DNA of 64,000 bases from Mucilaginibacter terrigena. Its GTDB lineage: Bacteria; Bacteroidota; Bacteroidia; Sphingobacteriales; Sphingobacteriaceae. Below are positions 8,162 through 16,911 of this stretch, one piece after another (the stretch's first letter is position 1; the number at the start of each line of letters is the position of its first letter). Made by a program: the position numbers and the translations under genes. The notes beneath the pieces are model-generated. The model worked only from the letters and a program-made list of their open reading frames with translations. It ran no database searches and had not been told where the DNA came from. The DNA lies in NCBI RefSeq assembly GCF_004168255.1, contig NZ_SEWG01000005.1, forward strand, positions 310,001 to 374,000, given 5' to 3'.

Positions 8162-8995
8162 ATGGCAAACGCACCAACAAAACCAACTACTCCTGTTAAA
8201 GAAAGCTCAAGTGCATCGGGCGCATTTGCAACTTTGACCATTCCTATCTGCATAGTAGTGGCAATTTGTATCTTTGTATTTATCTTAGGTCACCCAAGCC
8301 ACTATAAAGGCGGCGACCCTGCTAACGAGCCAAACCCAGGCGATTTATTCGGTACTGTACACAAAGGTGGTGTTATCGTACCGCTTATCATGTCATACCT
8401 GTTAATGGTTATCGTGTTCTCAATTGAAAGGTTTGTAGTTATTGGCAAAGCATCAGGTACAGGTAATGTAGATGCATTCGTTAGAAAGATCCAATCTTTC
8501 TTAAACGCCGGTAACATTGATGGCGCTAACGCTGAGTGCGACAAACAGAAAGGTTCTGTAGCAAACGTTATCAAATCAGGTTTAAAAAAATACCGCGAAA
8601 TGGAAGTTGATCAAACTATGGATGTTGATCAGAAAGCATTAGCTATCCAAAAAGACATTGAAGAAGCTACGGCTTTAGAAATGCCAATGTTAGAGCAAAA
8701 CTTAACCATCATCGCTACTTTAGTATCTATCGGTACGTTAACCGGTCTGTTAGGTACGGTAATCGGTATGATCAAGGCCTTCGGCGAGTTAGCATCTGCA
8801 GGTGCTCCAAACCAGGCAGCGCTTTCAAACAGTATCTCTGAGGCCCTTATCAACACAGCGTTAGGTATCGGTACTTCTGCTATATCAATTGTAATGTACA
8901 ACGTGTTTACATCAAAAATTGATAAACTGACTTACGCTATCGACGAAACCGGCTTCAGCATTGTTCAAACGTTTGCTGCTTCACATAAAAAATAA
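8162..8995 (+). CDS. exbB: ExbB/TolQ/MotA-family proton channel protein
   Basis: This 277-residue inner-membrane protein is the proton-channel subunit that powers TonB. It has an N-terminal hydrophobic segment (about 22-43), a second one (73-90) preceding the SIERF motif, and the two conserved C-terminal helices: LTIIATLVSIGTLTGLLGTV near 180-200 and INTALGIGTSAISIVMYN near 230-250. The long cytoplasmic loop between them is as expected. It is the first gene of exbB-exbD-exbD-tonB, the usual Bacteroidota order, and here probably energises outer-membrane TonB-dependent transport. Confidence 0.92.
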   Translation: MANAPTKPTTPVKESSSASGAFATLTIPICIVVAICIFVFILGHPSHYKGGDPANEPNPGDLFGTVHKGGVIVPLIMSYLLMVIVFSIERFVVIGKASGTGNVDAFVRKIQSFLNAGNIDGANAECDKQKGSVANVIKSGLKKYREMEVDQTMDVDQKALAIQKDIEEATALEMPMLEQNLTIIATLVSIGTLTGLLGTVIGMIKAFGELASAGAPNQAALSNSISEALINTALGIGTSAISIVMYNVFTSKIDKLTYAIDETGFSIVQTFAASHKK

Positions 8996-9099
8996 TAATT
9001 GTAAAATATTAGTGCGTGTTTTCTCGCTTTAACCAAATTAAATTTGGATTATTGAGATAATTAACTATCTTTACATTATATTTTCAAACAAAGAACAAT

Positions 9100-9717
9100 A
9101 TGCCAAGAGTAAAAGTCGCAAGAAAGAGCACTTCGATAGATATGACCGCCATGTGCGACGTAGCTTTCCTGTTGCTTACTTTCTTCATATTAACAGCAAA
9201 ACCCCGTACAGAAGATCCTGTGCCGGTAGATATACCCGCATCGTCTGTCACTCAGCCAATACCTGATGATAACGTGCTTATGCTTACGGTTTCGCAGCAA
9301 AAAGTGTTCTTTACTGTAGATGGTAATGATATCCGTAGACAAACGCTTAAACAAATGAGCGAAAAATACGGACAACCTTTTACAGAAGAAGAATATGTTA
9401 AATTCTCGGGCACGCCAATATTTGGTGTTCCGATGAACCAGCTGAAAGCATTTCTGCAATTAGATGCTGCCCAAAAGAAGGAATATAAGCAACCGGGTAT
9501 CCCTAACGATACTACCAACAACAACGAGCTGTCTGACTGGATCCGCGAAGCACGTAAAGCTGATGTGGCATTACACAACAAAGCTTTAAGGATATCTATT
9601 AAGGGAGATAATAAAGAGGAGTACCCAACCATTAAAAAGGTGATCGGTATTCTTCAAAAGCAAAAAATTAACAAATTTAGTCTAATTACAACGATTAGAG
9701 CTGCACCTAAAAAATAA
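9100..9717 (+). CDS. exbD: ExbD-family biopolymer transport protein (first of two)
   Basis: A 205-residue ExbD/TolR-type protein. The N-terminal motif TSIDMTAMCDVAFLLLTFF puts the conserved membrane Asp in the single helix (about 15-33); the rest is periplasmic. A YxxPIFGVP-like insert near residue 107 makes it longer than E. coli ExbD. It lies 104 bases after exbB behind a near-match promoter element (TATCTTTA, 9065-9072) and six bases before a second exbD, so the two probably form a heteromeric partner for ExbB. Confidence 0.9.
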   Translation: MPRVKVARKSTSIDMTAMCDVAFLLLTFFILTAKPRTEDPVPVDIPASSVTQPIPDDNVLMLTVSQQKVFFTVDGNDIRRQTLKQMSEKYGQPFTEEEYVKFSGTPIFGVPMNQLKAFLQLDAAQKKEYKQPGIPNDTTNNNELSDWIREARKADVALHNKALRISIKGDNKEEYPTIKKVIGILQKQKINKFSLITTIRAAPKK

Positions 9718-9723
9718 TTAAAA

Positions 9724-10257
9724 ATGGCAGAATTAGACACCTCCTCCGGCGGGGGAAAAAAAGGCGGGAAAGTAAGAAGTAAGAAAGCCTCTACACGCGT
9801 GGATTTAACCGCGATGGTTGACCTGGCCTTCTTGCTGATAACCTTCTTCATGCTTACCACCACGCTTTCGAAACCAAAAGCAATGGATGTGGCCATGCCT
9901 GATAAGGATGAGAATACTAAAGAGCAATTGCCTGTAGCAGCCTCACGATCGATGACAATTTTGTTAGGCTCTAACAATAAACTGGAATGGTTTATTGGCG
10001 AGCCGGGTAAATCTCAGCCCACTACCGAAGGTTATGGGAAAGAAGGTATCCGCAAAACCCTTATCGAAAAAGGCAAAGAAGTTCAGGCGAGTTTTGGTAA
10101 CTATATGGTAGTTCTTATTAAACCGAGCGATAAATCAAATTATAAAAATTTGGTTGATGTTTTGGATGAGATGAAAATAACCAATATACAATCATTCGCG
10201 ATTGTAGATATTTTACCGTCTGAAATTGAATTGCTTAAGCGCGATGGTAACTATTAA
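9724..10257 (+). CDS. exbD: ExbD-family biopolymer transport protein (second of two)
   Basis: A 177-residue ExbD paralogue with the motif TRVDLTAMVDLAFLLITFF (about 22-40) holding the membrane Asp, after a short Gly/Lys-rich cytoplasmic start. The periplasmic part ends in the IQSFAIVDI segment. It starts six bases after the first exbD and is followed by tonB, so all are likely co-transcribed. Paired exbD genes are common in this phylum. Confidence 0.9.
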   Translation: MAELDTSSGGGKKGGKVRSKKASTRVDLTAMVDLAFLLITFFMLTTTLSKPKAMDVAMPDKDENTKEQLPVAASRSMTILLGSNNKLEWFIGEPGKSQPTTEGYGKEGIRKTLIEKGKEVQASFGNYMVVLIKPSDKSNYKNLVDVLDEMKITNIQSFAIVDILPSEIELLKRDGNY

Positions 10258-10290
10258 GGAATTATTAAAGTAAATTAACGTTATAAGATA

Positions 10291-11115
10291 ATGTTTGGAT
10301 CAAAATTAGACATACTAAACCAGCAGTGGATTGACGTTGTTTTTACAGGCCGTAACAAAGCTTATGGTGCATACGAACTTAGAAAGGAAAATCCTCGTAA
10401 TACAAACAAGGCCCTTATAATTGGTGTAGCAGCATTTGTTTTACTTATATCTTTTAAAACAATCCTCAATGCAATAGAGGGATTTATCCCCAAGGCTGAC
10501 GAGAAGGTGAAAGTTACCGAAGTGGTGCTGCCGCCGCCACCGGTGAACGAGCAGGTGAAACCACCACCGCCGCCGCCAGAACCACCTAAACCAAAGGTAG
10601 ACCAGGTGCGTTTCCCTCCTCCGGTTGTAAAACCAGATAACGAGGTACAGGAAAAAGAACCGCCAACCGTAAAAGAGCTGGAGGTTGCAGATCCTGGGCA
10701 AAAAGACCAGAAGGGTGACCCTAACGCCGATATCAGGATTGAAGAGCCGGTAGGTAACTCTGATGTTAAACAGGTAGTTGAAGAAAACCCTAACCAGATC
10801 TTTACAGCTGTAGAGCAATCTCCGGGATTTCCGGGGGGTGAAGGTGCATTTGGAAAATACTTAAGTAAGAATATCCGTTATCCTGCTATTGCAAGGGAAA
10901 ACAACGTTCAAGGGCGTGTGGTTTTAACCTTTGTGGTAGAAAAAGACGGTTCGTTAACCGATATTAAGGTTTTACGCCAACTGGGTAGCGGCACCGATGA
11001 AGAAGCTATACGTGTGTTAAAAGCTTCTCCTAAGTGGAAACCAGGTATTCAAAACGGGCGCCCGGTTCGTGTACAATACAGTATACCTGTAAACTTCCAA
11101 CTGGCGCAAGAGTAA
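10291..11115 (+). CDS. tonB: TonB-family energy transducer
   Basis: A 274-residue protein carrying ExbB/ExbD energy to outer-membrane receptors. The cytoplasmic start has the Bacteroidota motif GRNKAYGAYELRK, then one membrane helix (about 48-66), a proline-rich periplasmic spacer (about 76-110, PPPPP and EPPKPK repeats) and a C-terminal TonB domain (about 180-272) with FPGGEGAF, YPAIARENNVQGRV and SPKWKPG. All parts are present and the length is normal. Confidence 0.93.
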   Translation: MFGSKLDILNQQWIDVVFTGRNKAYGAYELRKENPRNTNKALIIGVAAFVLLISFKTILNAIEGFIPKADEKVKVTEVVLPPPPVNEQVKPPPPPPEPPKPKVDQVRFPPPVVKPDNEVQEKEPPTVKELEVADPGQKDQKGDPNADIRIEEPVGNSDVKQVVEENPNQIFTAVEQSPGFPGGEGAFGKYLSKNIRYPAIARENNVQGRVVLTFVVEKDGSLTDIKVLRQLGSGTDEEAIRVLKASPKWKPGIQNGRPVRVQYSIPVNFQLAQE

Positions 11116-11121
11116 AAATTA

Positions 11122-11352
11122 ATGTTATCAAATAACAATGAGAAGCAAAAATCGCCCAAAAGGCGGTTTTTGCTTATTTTAGGAGTCGCAGCATTTATTG
11201 GCTTTTGTGTATTGGGCTTAATGATCATTTTTTGGGATAACTTCCCCCTTGATCTGCCTAAATCGCAACGGACCATTTTTGGTTCGGTTATATTAATATA
11301 TGCAGTTTTACGTTTTTCGCGCTATTTAAGAAAGGACCCTAATGAAAATTAG
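11122..11352 (+). CDS. Small two-helix membrane protein, unknown function
   Basis: This 76-residue protein has a basic cytoplasmic start (EKQKSPKRR), two hydrophobic helices (about 14-36 and 48-64) and a charged end (RKDPNEN). I do not recognise a named family. It starts six bases after tonB and overlaps the next gene by 11 bases, so it is translated as part of the exb-ton unit and may assist that complex or the downstream lipoprotein. Confidence 0.7.
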   Translation: MLSNNNEKQKSPKRRFLLILGVAAFIGFCVLGLMIIFWDNFPLDLPKSQRTIFGSVILIYAVLRFSRYLRKDPNEN

Positions 11353-12256
11353 TTTTAAGCCGCTATTAGCAGGGTTAGCGTTATTAACTGTATTACAGGG
11401 CTGCGAGCAAAGTACAAGTAAAAAGCCGGTACTTGATGGTTTTGCATCGGGCACCGCGCCGTTTTCTGTCGATGAGTCTTTTTCGCCTATTATCGACGAA
11501 GAACTGTATATTTTTAAGGCAATGTTTACAGCCGCCAACCCCGTAATAAGCTACAAGCCCGAGGCCGAAGTTGTAAATGATTTGCTGAACGATAAAGTGA
11601 GGGTAATTATACTATCGCGCAACCTTGATACAGCAGAACTTGGGGTATTAAAAAGGCGCAGTTTAACAGCAGACACTATTAAATTTGCTGTAGATGCCAT
11701 TTCGATCATTGTAAATCAGGCATCTAACGATACAACAATTTCGGTGAAAGAAATTAAAAATATGCTAAATGGGAAATCGAAAACAGATAAAAACATCGTG
11801 TTTGATAACCCTAACTCAAGTTTGGTAAGGTATTTGAAGACCTTATCAGGTAACCACGAGTTGAAACAGAAAAATATTTACGCGTTAAGTTCGAGTAAAG
11901 AAGTTATAAAGTACGTTAGTACACATCCAAACTCGGTTGGAATAACTGGCTTTAGTTGGCTAAACGATCCGGATAAGGATTATGCCGATGCGGTTGATAA
12001 GGTTAAAATTGTTGGTGTTAGGGATGAAAACAGCAGGATTGCCCCTAACGAGTACTTTAAACCTTCGCAGACAACGCTTGTCCAACATACGTATCCGTTA
12101 AGCAGGTCGTTGTATATAATTGATTGTACAGGCCGCAAGGGTTTAGGTTCGGGCTTTGCATCGTTCCTGGCCAGCGAACGCGGACAAAGGATAATATTAA
12201 AATCGGGTTTGTTACCAGACTCGATCCCCCAAAGGGAAATAAACATTATACACTAA
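11342..12256 (+). CDS. PstS-like phosphate/substrate-binding lipoprotein
   Basis: A 304-residue protein with a lipoprotein signal (cleavage before Cys21 in LQGC) and a PstS-like type II periplasmic-binding fold: FSVDESFSPIIDEEL near the start, then KEIKNMLNGK, NPNSSLVRYL and a C-terminal YPLSRSLYII...FLASERGQRI stretch as in phosphate-binding proteins. No permease or ATPase genes accompany it. It overlaps the preceding small gene by 11 bases and belongs to the exb-ton unit, so it may act in the periplasm with TonB-driven uptake. The ligand is not established. Confidence 0.8.
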   Translation: MKISFKPLLAGLALLTVLQGCEQSTSKKPVLDGFASGTAPFSVDESFSPIIDEELYIFKAMFTAANPVISYKPEAEVVNDLLNDKVRVIILSRNLDTAELGVLKRRSLTADTIKFAVDAISIIVNQASNDTTISVKEIKNMLNGKSKTDKNIVFDNPNSSLVRYLKTLSGNHELKQKNIYALSSSKEVIKYVSTHPNSVGITGFSWLNDPDKDYADAVDKVKIVGVRDENSRIAPNEYFKPSQTTLVQHTYPLSRSLYIIDCTGRKGLGSGFASFLASERGQRIILKSGLLPDSIPQREINIIH

Positions 12257-12283
12257 CTATATATATTTATAAACTAAGATAAG

Positions 12284-13999
12284 ATGAAAATGATCAGTAA
12301 GATAAGTAAGATAGTATTAGCACTTACACTGGTAGGTTCATCAACTGTTTTTGCGCAAAGTATAGCCGATGCAAAAAAAGCGATTGATGCCGAGCAGTTT
12401 CAGAAAGCTAAATCGATGCTTAAGAATTTAACAGTTACCCAGGGTACAAAAGACGAGAACTTCTTTTACCTGGGCTGGGTATATATTCTTCAGGATTACC
12501 CCGATTCGGCAAAAACTATCTTTCAAAAAGGTATAGCTGTAAACCCAAAATCGGCATTGAACTATGCAGGTTTAGGTGCTGCCGCGTTTTTGGATAAAGA
12601 TAAAGCAACCGCTACAACTAATTTTAACCAGGCGGTATCGTTAGCCGGTAAGGATAGCAAGCCATATTTGTATGTAGGCCGGGCTTACCTGTTGAATGAC
12701 GAGGATGGCAAGGTGCCTGCAGCAGATGCAAACGCTGCCATTAACGTGCTGAATAAAGGCAAACTGGTAGATAAAAAAGATGCTGAAATATTGGTGGCTT
12801 TGGGTGATGCATTGCGCACACAAAGCAAAAACACCGATGCCTTGGGCAATTACCAGGCCGCATTGGAGATAGACCCTAAACTGGCGCACGCTAAAGTGGC
12901 TACGGGTGTTATCTGGAAATATGCGAACAACTTTGAAAGTTCGGAAACTGAGTTTAAAAACGCGTTAGCTATCGACCCTAACTACGGGCCGGCTTACCGC
13001 GAATGGGCGGAAACTGATGTGCGCTGGGCATTATCAGACCCTAAAATGGCGTCTGTGAAGATCAAACAGGGTGCTGATAACTATCGCAAATACCTGTCGT
13101 TAACAGATATGTCTATCGAGTCGCGCTTACGTTATGCCGACTTCCTGTTATACGCCGGTGATTATAAAACACTGCAAACAGAAGCCGCTGCATTGGCCGG
13201 TTCTGCAAACAGCAACCTTAAAGTGTATCGTTATATAGCCTATGCTGCATACGAGAATAAAGATTATCCCGCAGGTTTAGCAGCAATGAACACCTGGATT
13301 ACAAAGGCCGACCCTAAACGTATCATCACCCGCGATTATGTTTACCAGGGCCGTTTACAACTTGCCAATAAGCAGGATTCGTTAGGGATCTTAACCTTGC
13401 GTAAAGCGTTGGCTTTAGATACAAGCAAAGTAGATGTTTACCCAGAGATAGCTAAAGCGCTTTACGGGCAAAAAAAATATGTAGAATCGGGTGAGGCTTA
13501 TGCAACATTTATTGCAAAATCAAACAAAGCCACTTTAAACGATTACCTGTCAGAAGGTTTAAGTTATTACAAAGGGTTTACCGAGCAATACTTTAGTACC
13601 GCTAAGCCAAAGCCAGTACCTGATACCACGTTATTGGTAAAAGCAGATTCGGCATTTAGCTATATTCAGCATAAGGCAAGCGCCCCTGTTGCAATAGTTG
13701 CATTGTACCAGGCCCGTGTAAATGATTTTAAAGAACCGGACAGAAACACTTCAAAAGGTTTGGCAAAGCCATATTACGAGCAATATATCCAACTGCAAAC
13801 TGCTAAAACCACTACAAGTGATAACGACAAGTTATTTTTAGCAGAAGCATACGCTTACTTAGGAACTTATTATGAGTTTAAAGAAAAGGACGATGCTAAA
13901 GCTGCCGAGAATTACGGCAAGGCAAGGGAGTATGACCCTACTAACAAAACTGCTGTAGCTTACTTCTCGCGTAAAACCGGGGGTACCAAAGGCAAATAA
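12284..13999 (+). CDS. Secreted tetratricopeptide-repeat protein
   Basis: A 571-residue protein with a signal peptide (about 1-24, ending VFAQ) and many TPR-like helical pairs through its length, for example around 58-105, 160-240 and 530-560 (AYLGTYYEFKEKDDAKAAENYGKA). It is the last gene of the exbB-exbD-exbD-tonB-PstS unit, 27 bases after the lipoprotein, and is followed by a strong terminator. A periplasmic scaffold role is inferred from TPR architecture and position only. Confidence 0.8.
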   Translation: MKMISKISKIVLALTLVGSSTVFAQSIADAKKAIDAEQFQKAKSMLKNLTVTQGTKDENFFYLGWVYILQDYPDSAKTIFQKGIAVNPKSALNYAGLGAAAFLDKDKATATTNFNQAVSLAGKDSKPYLYVGRAYLLNDEDGKVPAADANAAINVLNKGKLVDKKDAEILVALGDALRTQSKNTDALGNYQAALEIDPKLAHAKVATGVIWKYANNFESSETEFKNALAIDPNYGPAYREWAETDVRWALSDPKMASVKIKQGADNYRKYLSLTDMSIESRLRYADFLLYAGDYKTLQTEAAALAGSANSNLKVYRYIAYAAYENKDYPAGLAAMNTWITKADPKRIITRDYVYQGRLQLANKQDSLGILTLRKALALDTSKVDVYPEIAKALYGQKKYVESGEAYATFIAKSNKATLNDYLSEGLSYYKGFTEQYFSTAKPKPVPDTTLLVKADSAFSYIQHKASAPVAIVALYQARVNDFKEPDRNTSKGLAKPYYEQYIQLQTAKTTTSDNDKLFLAEAYAYLGTYYEFKEKDDAKAAENYGKAREYDPTNKTAVAYFSRKTGGTKGK

Positions 14000-14012
14000 C
14001 TTATAGATAAAT

Positions 14013-14046
14013 AAAAAGCCTCCGTTAACAAACGGGGGCTTTTTTT
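14013..14046 (+). terminator. Intrinsic terminator of the exb-ton cluster
   Basis: AAAAAGCC(T)CCGTT and AACGG(G)GGCTTTTTT form a long stem with a four-base loop ending in a T-run, 13 bases after the TPR stop. The T-run is also the -33 region of the nuoA promoter. Confidence 0.85.
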
Positions 14047-14062
14047 ATTATGTACCCATTTG

Positions 14063-14070
14063 TATATTTG
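14063..14070 (+). promoter_or_regulatory. -7 promoter element of nuoA
   Basis: TATATTTG, an exact TAnnTTTG match, ends four bases before the nuoA ATG at 14075. The T-run of the preceding terminator (14040-14047) falls about 20 bases upstream. The message would be leaderless or nearly so. Confidence 0.55.
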
Positions 14071-14074
14071 CGCC

Positions 14075-14446
14075 ATGGAATTACACAGTTTGCCGGTTAA
14101 TTATTTACCAATCATATTCCAGATGCTGGTAGCTATTGGTTTTGTTGTTACAACCATGTTTGTAACCCACAAAATAGGCCCTAAGCGTGTTACCAAGGAT
14201 AAGCTGACACCCTTTGAATCGGGTATCGAAGTTATTGGGAACGCACGTACCCCGATGTCAATCAAATACTTCCTGGTGGCTATACTATTTGTATTGTTTG
14301 ATGTGGAAGTGATTTTTATGTACCCCTGGGCGGTAAATTTTCGCGATCTGGGGCGCGATGGCATGATAGAGATGTTCATATTTATGGGCACGCTCCTTGC
14401 CGGTTTCTTCTACATTATCAAAAAAGGCGCTTTAAACTGGGATTAG
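14075..14446 (+). CDS. nuoA: NADH-quinone oxidoreductase subunit A
   Basis: A 123-residue three-helix membrane subunit of complex I. Helices lie at about 10-30, 63-83 and 95-115. KLTPFESGIE (45-54) and the LFDVEVIFMYPWA block of the second helix are family signatures. I chose the ATG at 14075; a TTG 15 bases upstream lies inside the promoter element. It begins the nuo set but is separated by 202 bases from nuoB, which has its own promoter. Confidence 0.93.
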   Translation: MELHSLPVNYLPIIFQMLVAIGFVVTTMFVTHKIGPKRVTKDKLTPFESGIEVIGNARTPMSIKYFLVAILFVLFDVEVIFMYPWAVNFRDLGRDGMIEMFIFMGTLLAGFFYIIKKGALNWD

Positions 14447-14475
14447 TTTACACAGCCTTTCTTACAGCAAGGGTT

Positions 14476-14510
14476 AAAGTCTCTCCATCGGTAGCGATTA
14501 GAGAGATGTT
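14476..14510. repeat. Degenerate fragment of the CTCTCC repeat family
   Basis: AAAGTCTCTCC then GATTAGAGAGATG resembles the right half of the repeats at 5528-5730 and 22606-22723, but the CCGCT/AGCGG hairpin is lost. Confidence 0.35.
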
Positions 14511-14574
14511 AAAAGGACTAAGACGTAATTAGTTTAGACTGATTCTAAATATATTCCTGAACCCGCATAGTGTA

Positions 14575-14603
14575 TTTGTTACAGCGTATTTATTGTAAAT
14601 TTG
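14575..14603 (+). promoter_or_regulatory. Promoter of nuoB and the rest of the nuo genes
   Basis: TTTG at 14575-14578 and TAAATTTG at 14596-14603, separated by 17 bases, match the -33/-7 consensus of the phylum's primary sigma factor. The leader to the nuoB ATG is about 40 bases. Confidence 0.6.
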
Positions 14604-14648
14604 CGCATCAGTTTTAACTGATGAGTTAATATTATTTGATAAGAATTA

Positions 14649-15190
14649 ATGAGTGATATTCAAATAGTTGAAGCCCCTGCGGGTGTTGAAGGATCGGGGT
14701 TTTTTGCCACCAAGCTTGATCAGGCAGTGGGTTTGGCACGTTCACACTCTTTATGGCCATTACCTTTCGCAACATCATGTTGCGGTATCGAGTTTATGGC
14801 TACTATGGGTTCGCATTACGATTTAAGCCGTTTTGGCGCCGAGAGGCTTAGCTTTTCGCCTCGCCAGGCCGATCTTTTAATGGTAATGGGTACTATCTCA
14901 AAAAAATGGGTCCGGTTTTACGCCAGGTTTACCTGCAAATGGCCGAGCCCCGCTGGGTTATGGCTGTAGGCGCCTGTGCATCAAGCGGTGGTATATTTGA
15001 TACATACTCTGTACTACAGGGTATTGATGAAGTTATCCCGGTGGATGTTTATGTGCCTGGTTGCCCACCGCGCCCCGAGGCTATTATTGATGGTTTTATG
15101 GCTATCCAAAAACTGGTACAAACAGAAACTTTGCGCAGGCGCGAAGAACCTAAGTACCAGGAATTGCTGGCTAAATACGGTATCCAATAA
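14649..15190 (+). CDS. nuoB: NADH-quinone oxidoreductase subunit B, needs a -1 frameshift
   Basis: NuoB carries the N2 [4Fe-4S] cluster that passes electrons to quinone. Frame 1 (14649-14969) reads correctly through [18 protein letters not shown] and then turns into nonsense, stopping at 106 residues. The rest, [19 protein letters not shown] and onward, is in the -1 frame and ends at 15190. The junction is seven A residues at 14900-14906, read A_AAA_AAA in frame, a classic -1 slippery heptamer. With the shift the product is 180 residues, normal length. N2 ligands C44 and C45 lie before the junction; those in GACASSGG and VPGCPPRP lie after it, so the unshifted product cannot bind N2. A lost A (eight to seven), as mutation or sequencing error, explains it equally well. 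Confidence 0.85.
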
Positions 15191-15693
15191 TGGCTAAAAT
15201 ATCTAACGAAGAATTACTGCAAAGGCTTAACGATAAGTTTGCCGGCCAGGTTACCCAAACAGGTGCCGATTTTGGTTTGCTTACTGTTGAGGCCAATAAA
15301 GAAAGCATCAGCGAAGTGTTAAGTTTCTTAAAAACAGATGCTGCATTGCAGTTCATCTTTTTAACGGACCTTACCGCGGTGCACTACCCCGAGCTGGAAA
15401 AACAGATCGTAGTAGTTTACCACTTACATAGCTTAACCACCAATACACGCATCCGTATAAAAGTTGGCCTTACTTTAGAGGACCTGCATATCCCAACGGC
15501 ATCAACTATTTGGGATGGCGCCAACTGGATGGAACGTGAAACATACGACTTTTTTGGGGTGATATTTGACGGCCACCCCGACCTGCGCAGGATACTTAAT
15601 GTTGATGACATGACGGTATTCCCGATGAGGAAGGAATTCCCGCTGGAGGATCCAAACCGCGTTGATAAAAAAGATTACTTTTTCGGGAGATAA
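15190..15693 (+). CDS. nuoC: NADH-quinone oxidoreductase subunit C
   Basis: A 167-residue peripheral-arm subunit (30 kDa type). It has the family signature ERETYDFFGVIFDGHPDLRR at about 116-135 and MRKEFPLEDP close to the end. Its ATG overlaps the nuoB stop by one base (TAATG), which couples its translation to the end of nuoB and fits with ribosomes reaching 15190. Unlike E. coli, nuoC and nuoD are separate genes. Confidence 0.94.
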   Translation: MAKISNEELLQRLNDKFAGQVTQTGADFGLLTVEANKESISEVLSFLKTDAALQFIFLTDLTAVHYPELEKQIVVVYHLHSLTTNTRIRIKVGLTLEDLHIPTASTIWDGANWMERETYDFFGVIFDGHPDLRRILNVDDMTVFPMRKEFPLEDPNRVDKKDYFFGR

Positions 15694-15699
15694 TATAAA

Positions 15700-16911
15700 A
15701 TGCAGAACCACCCGGTATACACTGATAACGATCCGCAAACGGAGTACTCCACGCTAAACCTGGGCCCAACACACCCTGCAACCCACGGTGTGTTCCAGAA
15801 TGTATTGCAGATGGATGGCGAACGTATTGTAAGCGGCGTATCAACCATTGGCTACATACACCGTGCATTTGAAAAAATTGCCGAGCACCGCCCTTTTTAC
15901 CAGATAACCCCACTTACCGATCGTTTAAACTATTGCTCATCGCCCATAAACAATATGGGATGGCACATGACGGTTGAAAAGCTGTTGAACATACAAACGC
16001 CAAAACGTGTTGATTACATGCGTGTAATTATCATGGAGCTGGCCCGTATTGCCGATCATATTATTTGTAATGGTGTATTGGGTGTTGATACAGGCGCTTT
16101 CACGGGCTTCCTGTATATGATGGAGCATCGCGAGGAGATCTACGAGATCTATGAAGAAATTTGCGGCTCGCGCTTAACAACAAACATTGGCCGTATAGGG
16201 GGTTTCGAGAGAAACTTTAACCATATCGCATTCGCCAAGATCAAAAAGTTTTTGGTGAGGTTCCCGCCGGTATTGCGCGAGTTTGAGGCGCTGTTTAACC
16301 GCAACCGGATATTTGTTGACCGTACTAAAGGTGTAGCAGCAGTTACTGCGGCCGATGCTTTAAGCTACAGCTGGAGCGGCCCTATATTGCGCGCTACCGG
16401 TGTAGATTATGATGTACGCGCCATGGAGCCGTATTCATCATACGAAGATTTTGACTTTGAAGTACCCGTTGGTGAGAACGGCGACGTTTACAGCCGCTTT
16501 TTGGTACGTAACGAAGAAATGTGGCAAAGCCTGCGCATAATTGAACAAGCGCTTGCCAAAATAGAAAAAGAACCAACCGATATATTCCACGCGGATGTGC
16601 CGGCGTTTTACCTGCCTCCAAAAGAGGAAGTATATAATAACATGGAAGCTTTGATCTATCACTTTAAAATTGTGATGGGCGAGGTGGATACCCCAACTGC
16701 CGAAGTTTACCACGCGGTTGAGGGCGCAAATGGCGAACTTGGCTTTTACCTGATCAATGATGGTGGCCGCTCGCCGTACCGTTTGCATTTCCGCAGGCCA
16801 AGCTTCATCAATTACCAGATGTATGCACCAATGAGCAAGGGTATGTTATTATCTGATGCTATTATTAACATGAGTAGTTTAAACGTTATAGCCGGAGAGT
16901 TAGATGCTTAG
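15700..16911 (+). CDS. nuoD: NADH-quinone oxidoreductase subunit D
   Basis: A 403-residue 49-kDa subunit that forms the quinone site together with NuoB. LGPTHPATHGVFQ near residue 22 includes the quinone-site His pair region; SSPINNMGWHMTVEKLL, EEICGSRLTTNIGRIGGF and the final GGRSPYRLHFRRPSF also match. Starts six bases after nuoC and overlaps nuoE by eight bases. Confidence 0.95.
   Translation: MQNHPVYTDNDPQTEYSTLNLGPTHPATHGVFQNVLQMDGERIVSGVSTIGYIHRAFEKIAEHRPFYQITPLTDRLNYCSSPINNMGWHMTVEKLLNIQTPKRVDYMRVIIMELARIADHIICNGVLGVDTGAFTGFLYMMEHREEIYEIYEEICGSRLTTNIGRIGGFERNFNHIAFAKIKKFLVRFPPVLREFEALFNRNRIFVDRTKGVAAVTAADALSYSWSGPILRATGVDYDVRAMEPYSSYEDFDFEVPVGENGDVYSRFLVRNEEMWQSLRIIEQALAKIEKEPTDIFHADVPAFYLPPKEEVYNNMEALIYHFKIVMGEVDTPTAEVYHAVEGANGELGFYLINDGGRSPYRLHFRRPSFINYQMYAPMSKGMLLSDAIINMSSLNVIAGELDA

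Noticed and set aside
14649..14969. Treating nuoB as a pseudogene or as two separate genes
   Set aside because: The two halves fit without loss at one homopolymer inside an otherwise intact operon, so slippage or a base-call error is more economical.
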